A stretch of 12,707 nt of DNA. It comes from Vulcanimicrobiia bacterium. Its GTDB lineage: Bacteria; Eremiobacterota; Eremiobacteria; Baltobacterales; Baltobacteraceae. Below the pieces are notes generated by a model. It worked only from the letters and a program-made list of their open reading frames with translations. It searched no databases and was not told the origin of the DNA. Within the stretch, counting starts at the first letter, position 1; the number at the start of each line of letters is the position of its first letter. Shown here in pieces: positions 8,296 through 12,707 of this stretch. The translations under genes and the position numbers were made by a program. The stretch lies in the NCBI GenBank assembly GCA_024281135.1, contig JAMXLG010000159.1, forward strand, positions 1 to 12,707, written 5' to 3'.

Positions 8296-9275
8296 CGGCG
8301 ATTCGACGTTTGGCGCTCGGCTTCCCGATCGGGTGGTCCCACCGCCGCGCGTACAGCTTCATCGCAACGCGCAACGCCGGCACCGGCCCGTACTTTATCG
8401 AGTGGGACCCAGGGCACGGAGTCTATGGTGAGGATTGGCGCGATGCCGCATTCGACACCTCGGGTGTGCTGCTGAGCGGTCAGACGAAAGCATATCATCC
8501 CATCCGCATCGCTCAGTTCGCGTTGCACCGATTCGGCGTTTGGTATTCAAGCTGCGACAGCACGGCGCGCAAGGATTTTTTGGCACAGGCGAGTTGGTTG
8601 CGCGACCACCAGCACGAGGGCGAGGTTCCGGGCCTCTATCGATTTGAGTTTCCTTGGCGCAAGTACGGAGCCGGAAGAGGTTGGTGTTCGGCAATGGCAC
8701 AAGGAGAGGCGGTCTCGGTCCTGCTCCGCGCGCACGCGGTCGAGCCTTCGTGCGGCTACGGTGATGCTGCCGAGCGCGCTTCGAAGCCGTTCTTGTCCGC
8801 GATCGGCGAGGGCGGCGTAGCGTGGCGCTCGGGATCGGATCTCTTTTTCGAGGAGATTGCAAACGAACATGCGCCGCACGTTCTCAACGGCTGCATCTTC
8901 GCGCTCTGGGGCGTTTGGGAACTGTGGCGCGCGGCGGGCGATCGTGGACTCGGCCGGCTCGTAGAGGGCTCCGTCGATACGCTGCGGCGCTGGATTCCCC
9001 GGTTCGATACCGGCTGGTGGACGCGTTATAGTCTTCTGTTAAGCGGGTGGAATCTGCCTCACATTGCAACGCTCAAATACCACCAGTTCCACATCGCTCA
9101 GATGCACGTTCTCGCCCGAATGTTCGACGAGCCGGCGTTCGAAAACGCCGCGCAACGCTGGACCGCCTATATCGATAGCGGCACATGCCGCGCGCGCGTC
9201 ATCGGCGCCGCGCTGCGAAGTCTGCCGGAACGCTTGGCGGGCTGCGATACCGTCGCCGGAGGCGCGCGCACTTGA
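8292..9275 (+). CDS. D-glucuronyl C5-epimerase family protein (GLCE C-terminal domain)
   Basis: This 327-residue protein resembles the catalytic part of heparan sulfate/heparosan C5-epimerases, which invert C5 of a hexuronate within a polymer. Family signatures in order: SAMAQGEAVSVLLRAH (133-148), FFEE (185-188, at the place of the WYEE motif in animal enzymes), VLNGCIFALWGVWEL (197-211), a FDTGWWTRYSLLL turn (238-250), and KYHQFHIAQMHVLARMFD (262-279) ending in a RWTAY segment. By recalled alignment, the Glu of FFEE and the Tyr of KYH match catalytic positions of vertebrate GLCE, but two aromatic residues around FFEE differ. There is no signal peptide or TM helix, so it probably acts in the cytoplasm, perhaps on lipid-linked oligosaccharide. 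The start ATG overlaps the WecC stop, tying it to uronate supply; its Shine-Dalgarno is weak. A longer frame from 8220 would add 24 Arg-rich residues overlapping WecC and is rejected. The true substrate (GlcA, ManNAcA or another uronate) is unknown. Confidence 0.82.
   Translation: MTAIRRLALGFPIGWSHRRAYSFIATRNAGTGPYFIEWDPGHGVYGEDWRDAAFDTSGVLLSGQTKAYHPIRIAQFALHRFGVWYSSCDSTARKDFLAQASWLRDHQHEGEVPGLYRFEFPWRKYGAGRGWCSAMAQGEAVSVLLRAHAVEPSCGYGDAAERASKPFLSAIGEGGVAWRSGSDLFFEEIANEHAPHVLNGCIFALWGVWELWRAAGDRGLGRLVEGSVDTLRRWIPRFDTGWWTRYSLLLSGWNLPHIATLKYHQFHIAQMHVLARMFDEPAFENAAQRWTAYIDSGTCRARVIGAALRSLPERLAGCDTVAGGART
9258..9262 (+). promoter_or_regulatory. Shine-Dalgarno selecting a TTG start at 9272
   Basis: GGAGG lies nine bases before TTG 9272. 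It supports the TTGA overlap start, which gives the family-typical N-terminus, over the ATG at 9185. Confidence 0.65.
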
Positions 9276-10456
9276 AGGTCCTTTTTATCACGCATTTCTT
9301 TCCGCCCGAACCGGGCGCGGGCGCGACGCGCGTGGCATCGTTCGTCGACGCGCTGGCGCAGGCGGGCCACGACGTTACTGTCGTGACGAGTTTTCCCTCG
9401 TTCCCGCGGGGGCGCTTCGAGGGCCGTAACCGCGCATTCATGCGCGTCGAATGCGAAGGGCGCAAGCGAACCGTGCGGCTCTTCTCCGTGCTGGTGCCGG
9501 GAATGCCGGCCAGCCGGCTGGTGCATTGGTTGACCGCCGCGCTTTCGGCCTGCACGTATTCGATCGTCACCCGCGAGCGATACGATTTGGTCGCGATCAG
9601 CTCACCACCGATAACCGTCGCCATCCCCGGACTCGTTGCCGCGTGGCGTCACCGTGCAAAGTTGGTCGTCGACGTGCGTGACGTCTTCCCGGATCTTGCG
9701 GTCGCGATGGGCGTCTGGAGGAGAGACAGCTTCGTCGTGAGGGCTGTCGAACGGCTGGTGCGCCTGCTCTACAAACGCGCTAGCCTCGTCGTCGCGGTGA
9801 CGCCGACCGCCATTTCGCAGATCTCCGAACGCGGCGTTCCGAGTTCGCGACTCGTGCTCGCCCGCAACGCCGCCGAGCGTTTCCCTAACCTTGCGCCGTC
9901 TAATGGTCACCGTAACGGCTTTACCGCGATTTACGCGGGAAATCTCGGCTTGACGACGGACGTCGACGTTTTGGTCGATGCCGCCACGCTGATTGCGGAC
10001 GAGAACATAACGATTCAGATCGTCGGCGACGGTGCCCAGCGAGGACGTCTTGACGAGCGCCTGCGCAGCGAACGCGTACGCAACGTGGTCATGAAAGGGA
10101 GCGTTCCGCGACCAGAAGCGTTGGCGATGATCCATACTGCCGACGCGTCGATCATTCCGTTGCGGAAAGGAATCGAGGAGAGCATCCCGACGAAGCTTTA
10201 CGATTCACTCTCGGTAGGCTGCCCCGTGGTGGTGGTTGCGGGTGGCGAAGCCGTGAAGGAAGGCGCGTCGCTCGGGGCGCTCTGCACGCCCGCCGGTGAT
10301 GCCGCCGCGCTCGCGACGACGTTACGTCAACTCGCTTCTCTCGATAAGGCCGCGTTGCGTAAGCTCGGCGACGCCGGCAAAGCATCGCTCTCGCGGCGCG
10401 GCGATCGTGCCGGTATCATGGGCGAGCTCGTCGCGCGCATCGGCGCGTTGGCCTGA
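9272..10456 (+). CDS. Family 4 glycosyltransferase, WbuB-like
   Basis: This 394-residue GT-B transferase begins MKVLFITHFFPPEPGAGATR, the standard start of the WbuB/WcaI-like branch. SSPP (110-113), DVRDVFPDLAVAMG (134-147), VTPTAIS (176-182) and RNAAE (198-202) follow. The C-domain has YAGNLG (221-226), VGDGAQR (251-257) and IPTKLYDSLSVGCPVV (305-320). Characterised relatives add N-acetylated deoxy-sugars such as FucNAc to O-antigens, but donor choice cannot be inferred here. The start is TTG 9272, overlapping the epimerase stop as TTGA with a GGAGG site upstream; the ATG at 9185 would add 29 mostly basic residues of out-of-frame epimerase sequence. It is the last gene of the rightward operon. 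Its final 130 bases are also coding sequence for the opposing polymerase gene, and no terminator is visible. Confidence 0.91.
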   Translation: MKVLFITHFFPPEPGAGATRVASFVDALAQAGHDVTVVTSFPSFPRGRFEGRNRAFMRVECEGRKRTVRLFSVLVPGMPASRLVHWLTAALSACTYSIVTRERYDLVAISSPPITVAIPGLVAAWRHRAKLVVDVRDVFPDLAVAMGVWRRDSFVVRAVERLVRLLYKRASLVVAVTPTAISQISERGVPSSRLVLARNAAERFPNLAPSNGHRNGFTAIYAGNLGLTTDVDVLVDAATLIADENITIQIVGDGAQRGRLDERLRSERVRNVVMKGSVPRPEALAMIHTADASIIPLRKGIEESIPTKLYDSLSVGCPVVVVAGGEAVKEGASLGALCTPAGDAAALATTLRQLASLDKAALRKLGDAGKASLSRRGDRAGIMGELVARIGALA

Positions 10457-11805
10457 GACGCACGGGCCTGATAGACGTAGGCGTTGCGCAGCAACGCGAT
10501 CATCGAGAACGTGAGCCATGCGTACTTATAGGTAAAGAGGTCGATAGTCATCGAGACCACAGCGGTCGCGAGCAACGCCGCTTCCAGGGCGATGCGGTAG
10601 TCGTAAAGATTGCTGGTGCGGGGGATGACGCGCAACGAGAGGAACTGCGTCACGAAGAAAGCGACGATCAACGCCAGTCCAACGACCCCGAGCTCGACCA
10701 TATAGTGGAGCACCAAGTTATGGGCAGGGCTCTCCCAGCCATACGGGTACGGTTGATGCACCCCAAGGTAGAACAAATCGAAGGCTTGGCCAAAATTTCC
10801 GATGCCGTAGCCCTGGAGGAGGCGATGCTTTGCCGCCTCCACCGCCACCGCCCAGATTGAAGTGCGGCCGCTGCCGCCGGTGTCCATCGCCGTTGCGAAT
10901 CGAAGCCAAACCGAGGTATGCGCCGTTGCGGCCCCGGCGATTAGTGTCGCGAGCGCCAAGGTCACTTGGAACCGGTGGCGCGACCGCCAGATATAGTAGC
11001 CGGCGATGCAAAACGTCGCCGTGATGCCCTCACGCGAGCCGCTGTAAAGAATTGCTAGAACCAGCAGCCCTACCGCTCCGGCGGAGATTAATTTCGCCAG
11101 TGGACGCCGGCTACGGAGCCCCCACATTGCGACGACGGCGATGGGCAGGAGCAGCGAGTCGCAGAAGGCGTTCGGATCGATCCGTGTGTTGCCGACGGAG
11201 ATGATCAATCGCATCGTATCCGCTCTCTCTTGCGCGATCGTCGGATCTCCGTAAAACGCATGTATGCCGTAAATCGCGGCCGCAACGCCGCCGGCCGCCA
11301 CCAAAAATAGAAGCCTGCGAAACTGCGCCGGTGAGACCGGCATCATCGTGAGCACGATGTAAAGTACCATCAAGCCGGCGTACGTCGACATGATGCTGAG
11401 CGCCGGGCCTTGCTCCAGCGCCCAAAGCGAACTTGCCAGCATCCATAGCATCAGTGCGAGCAGCACGATCGCCGGGCGACTGGTGAGCGAAATGCCGCGG
11501 CGGCGCGCAACCGCCAGCAGCAAAAACGACCCGGTGACCATTCCGAGCAGCTTGGTAAGCGAGCCGATCGATCCCGTCTGCAGCAAATTGTCGAACGGGA
11601 TCAACAGGATGTAGAGGCCGAGCGGAAAGTCGAGCGGCCGCTCGAGCGCCAAATAAAGGGCGAGCGGCGCCACGATAAGCGCCGTCAGCGCGATTGAGGT
11701 CGAGTTGACGCCGATAAGCATGAGCGCTAATGCGGCTGCTGCAGCAAGCGAAGTTGCCCCCGCTAATACCACGAGCGAGAAGGAGCGCGGCAACTTCGCA
11801 TCCAT
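10327..11805 (-). CDS. O-antigen ligase/Wzy-like polymerase (Wzy_C domain membrane protein)
   Basis: This 492-residue polytopic protein has about ten or more hydrophobic helices between residues 8 and 440. The Wzy_C signature is clear: SGSREG (255-260, R258) after a TM helix, a loop with GSGRTSIW (311-318), GYGIGNF (332-338), and SPAHNLVLHYMVELGVVGL (359-377, H362). Proteins of this family polymerise repeat units from undecaprenyl diphosphate (Wzy) or ligate glycans to an acceptor (WaaL and bacterial oligosaccharyltransferases) on the periplasmic face; sequence alone does not separate these. In a locus with priming enzyme, transferases and Wzc, a Wzy role is most likely. The last 42 residues (451-492) lie beyond the final TM, are rich in Ser, Pro, Arg and Ala, and are read entirely antisense to the 3' end of the WbuB-like gene. 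The ATG at 11805 has only a weak Shine-Dalgarno. Confidence 0.9.
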   Translation of the reverse strand: MDAKLPRSFSLVVLAGATSLAAAAALALMLIGVNSTSIALTALIVAPLALYLALERPLDFPLGLYILLIPFDNLLQTGSIGSLTKLLGMVTGSFLLLAVARRRGISLTSRPAIVLLALMLWMLASSLWALEQGPALSIMSTYAGLMVLYIVLTMMPVSPAQFRRLLFLVAAGGVAAAIYGIHAFYGDPTIAQERADTMRLIISVGNTRIDPNAFCDSLLLPIAVVAMWGLRSRRPLAKLISAGAVGLLVLAILYSGSREGITATFCIAGYYIWRSRHRFQVTLALATLIAGAATAHTSVWLRFATAMDTGGSGRTSIWAVAVEAAKHRLLQGYGIGNFGQAFDLFYLGVHQPYPYGWESPAHNLVLHYMVELGVVGLALIVAFFVTQFLSLRVIPRTSNLYDYRIALEAALLATAVVSMTIDLFTYKYAWLTFSMIALLRNAYVYQARASQANAPMRATSSPMIPARSPRRESDALPASPSLRNAALSREAS

Positions 11806-11917
11806 GGTCCATCGCTATCGTAGCGGATGACCGCGATTCACGCGAGGAACGAAGGTCTCAACTCCCGGGGCCTTCGCCCCTTTGGCTGCGGAAGTCTCGA
11901 GAGTATGCTGGCTCCGG
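11806..11917. promoter_or_regulatory. Divergent intergenic region between polymerase and amj genes
   Basis: These 112 bases separate two divergently read membrane-protein genes, so promoters for both are expected. A weak candidate for the rightward gene is TTGGCT (11882-11887), 16 bases, TATGCT (11904-11909), which would place the start of transcription almost at the ATG. No good leftward promoter was recognised. The region also holds a short inverted repeat (listed separately). Confidence 0.35.
11867..11880. repeat. Small perfect inverted repeat (5-bp GC stem, 4-base loop)
   Basis: GGGGC and GCCCC flank the loop CTTC. It lies in the divergent spacer, 37 bases before the amj start. It has only three Ts after it and no gene ending into it, so it is not a normal terminator. 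It could be an mRNA 5' hairpin, a protein-binding site, or chance in a GC-rich spacer. Confidence 0.35.
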
Positions 11918-12707
11918 ATGGTCCATCATGCACTCTGGCCTTGGCAACTGCTCTTAGCCATGGGGTTGAATTGCGTCGTCCAGGCGCTAGCAATCGCGGC
12001 GTACGCATCGCGCTTGGCCGGTGCTCGCTCGGGAAGAGTCGCCACCGCGATTTCGCTCTTCAACATCTTCGCAACGGGCAGCCGCTTCGCGCAAATGTTT
12101 TACACGCCGATGCTCGGTGCGCTCTCCGATCGCGCTACCCTCACGACGTTGGGGTCGTATGAATGGCAACTGCGTTCGATAGTTTTCTCCGGCACGATCG
12201 GCGCTATTTTGGGAACGCTCGCCGTCCCAACGTTCGTGATGCTCTATCTGCGGGCTATTCGCTCGCTCGAACGTAACGGCAACGTACCGAAAGCGGCGCT
12301 GGGAATCTTGCGGCCGGCAACCATGGCGGCGGTGTTGTCCGAGATAAAATTCGGAATCGTCACGCGCGTGCAAGATCTCCCGTTCCGTCGCATACCCAAA
12401 GACATCCTGGTCCTCAACGTACTGGTTACCTCCGTCTACGGCATCGGCATCGTCGCGGCCGCGTACGCGAGCGTGCTCTATCCGCAAGGCGCTCGAACCG
12501 CGGTCCTCTCGAGCGGGTTGGTCAATGGATTCGCGACGATTGCGTACATTATCGTGGTCGATCCAACTTCAGCACTCATTACCGATCGTGCCGTCCGCGG
12601 CGAACGATCGATTCAGGATGTGCAAGCGCTCGTTGCCGGGCTCTCGATCACGGCGGTTATCGGATTAGCCCTCTCCCAACTGCTGCTCGTGCCGGGCGCC
12701 ACGCTGA
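11918..12707 (+). CDS. amj: Amj-family alternative lipid II flippase (DUF2837), 3' end cut by window edge
   Basis: The open frame encodes 263 residues and leaves the window without a stop. It has several hydrophobic helices and the family's N-terminal pattern: an amphipathic membrane segment, then YASRLAGARSGRVATAISLF (residues 29-48), NIFATGSRFAQMFYTPMLG and a loop with LSD. Amj of Bacillus subtilis is about this long and moves lipid II across the cytoplasmic membrane independently of MurJ, so little is missing here. The start chosen is ATG 11918, which places the first helix as in relatives; the frame is open back to 11831, but the upstream part shows no clear alternative. Its place beside a Wzy-like gene, in a locus lacking Wzx, suggests a link to undecaprenyl-linked glycan transport, but it may simply be a peptidoglycan gene next door. 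Confidence 0.83.
   Translation, partial: MVHHALWPWQLLLAMGLNCVVQALAIAAYASRLAGARSGRVATAISLFNIFATGSRFAQMFYTPMLGALSDRATLTTLGSYEWQLRSIVFSGTIGAILGTLAVPTFVMLYLRAIRSLERNGNVPKAALGILRPATMAAVLSEIKFGIVTRVQDLPFRRIPKDILVLNVLVTSVYGIGIVAAAYASVLYPQGARTAVLSSGLVNGFATIAYIIVVDPTSALITDRAVRGERSIQDVQALVAGLSITAVIGLALSQLLLVPGATL

Noticed and set aside
8292..8340. Twin-arginine signal at the epimerase N-terminus (Arg5-Arg6)
   Set aside because: The hydrophobic stretch after the Arg pair is too short, and there is no consensus Tat context or cleavage site.
9185..9271. ATG 9185 as start of the last GT4
   Set aside because: The extra 29 residues are mostly basic and lie within the epimerase gene. The TTG at 9272 with GGAGG and a family-typical N-terminus fits better.
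11111..11812. 233-residue minus-strand frame overlapping the polymerase gene
   Set aside because: It is an Arg/Ala/Asp-rich shadow in another frame of the same strand, with no membrane helices, while the polymerase frame has the full Wzy_C pattern.
11867..11890. Rho-independent terminator
   Set aside because: Only three Ts follow the stem and no gene ends into it on either strand.
11987..12487. 166-residue minus-strand frame antisense to amj
   Set aside because: It has no family-like motifs, and the plus strand codes for a recognisable Amj protein.
1..12707. Mobile element, CRISPR array or defence island
   Set aside because: I found no transposase, integrase, direct-repeat array or nuclease-like gene. 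Every confident gene fits glycan assembly or lipid-linked precursor transport.

Overview
The window is a surface-polysaccharide (exopolysaccharide, capsule or O-antigen type) locus from a GC-rich bacterium. The code is dense, and GTG and TTG starts are used beside ATG. A single-chain Wzc-type co-polymerase/kinase and a WecC-type dehydrogenase suggest a diderm-like envelope. I cannot name the lineage; an uncultured phylum such as Eremiobacterota is only a guess from overall feel and the presence of Amj. I see no rRNA, tRNA, CRISPR array, IS element or obvious mobile-element border.

Layout. (1) A leftward unit runs from about 3139 to the left edge: a Wzz/BY-kinase chain-length regulator, then a membrane-anchored family 2 glycosyltransferase, then the first three codons of a further gene cut off by the window. 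The junctions overlap (ATGA, TAATG). (2) A 120-base divergent spacer (3140-3259) separates it from (3) a rightward six-gene operon: polyprenyl-phosphate glycosylphosphotransferase (priming enzyme), GT4, GT4 (WcaL/AmsK-like), UDP-ManNAc dehydrogenase (WecC type), D-glucuronyl C5-epimerase family protein, and GT4 (WbuB-like). Four of the five junctions are 4-base NTGA stop/start overlaps; the fifth is a 4-base gap with a strong Shine-Dalgarno. (4) A leftward Wzy/WaaL-type O-antigen polymerase/ligase gene converges on the operon, and its 3' end overlaps the last glycosyltransferase by 130 bases. (5) A 112-base divergent spacer leads to a rightward Amj-family (alternative lipid II flippase) gene that runs off the right edge.

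How it works together (inference). The priming enzyme loads the first sugar-phosphate onto undecaprenyl phosphate. Three GT4 enzymes and perhaps the GT2 extend the repeat unit. The WecC homologue supplies UDP-ManNAcA, so an acidic amino sugar is likely in the product. The C5-epimerase may convert a uronate residue to its C5 epimer. The Wzy-like protein polymerises or ligates the product, and the Wzc-like kinase controls chain length. No Wzx flippase, Wza exporter, WecB epimerase or Wzb phosphatase is in the window. The only flippase-like gene is amj. The most interesting point is a heparan-type C5-epimerase homologue without a visible signal peptide, coupled to a WecC-type rather than a UDP-glucose dehydrogenase.

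There is no gene-free stretch longer than 300 bases.
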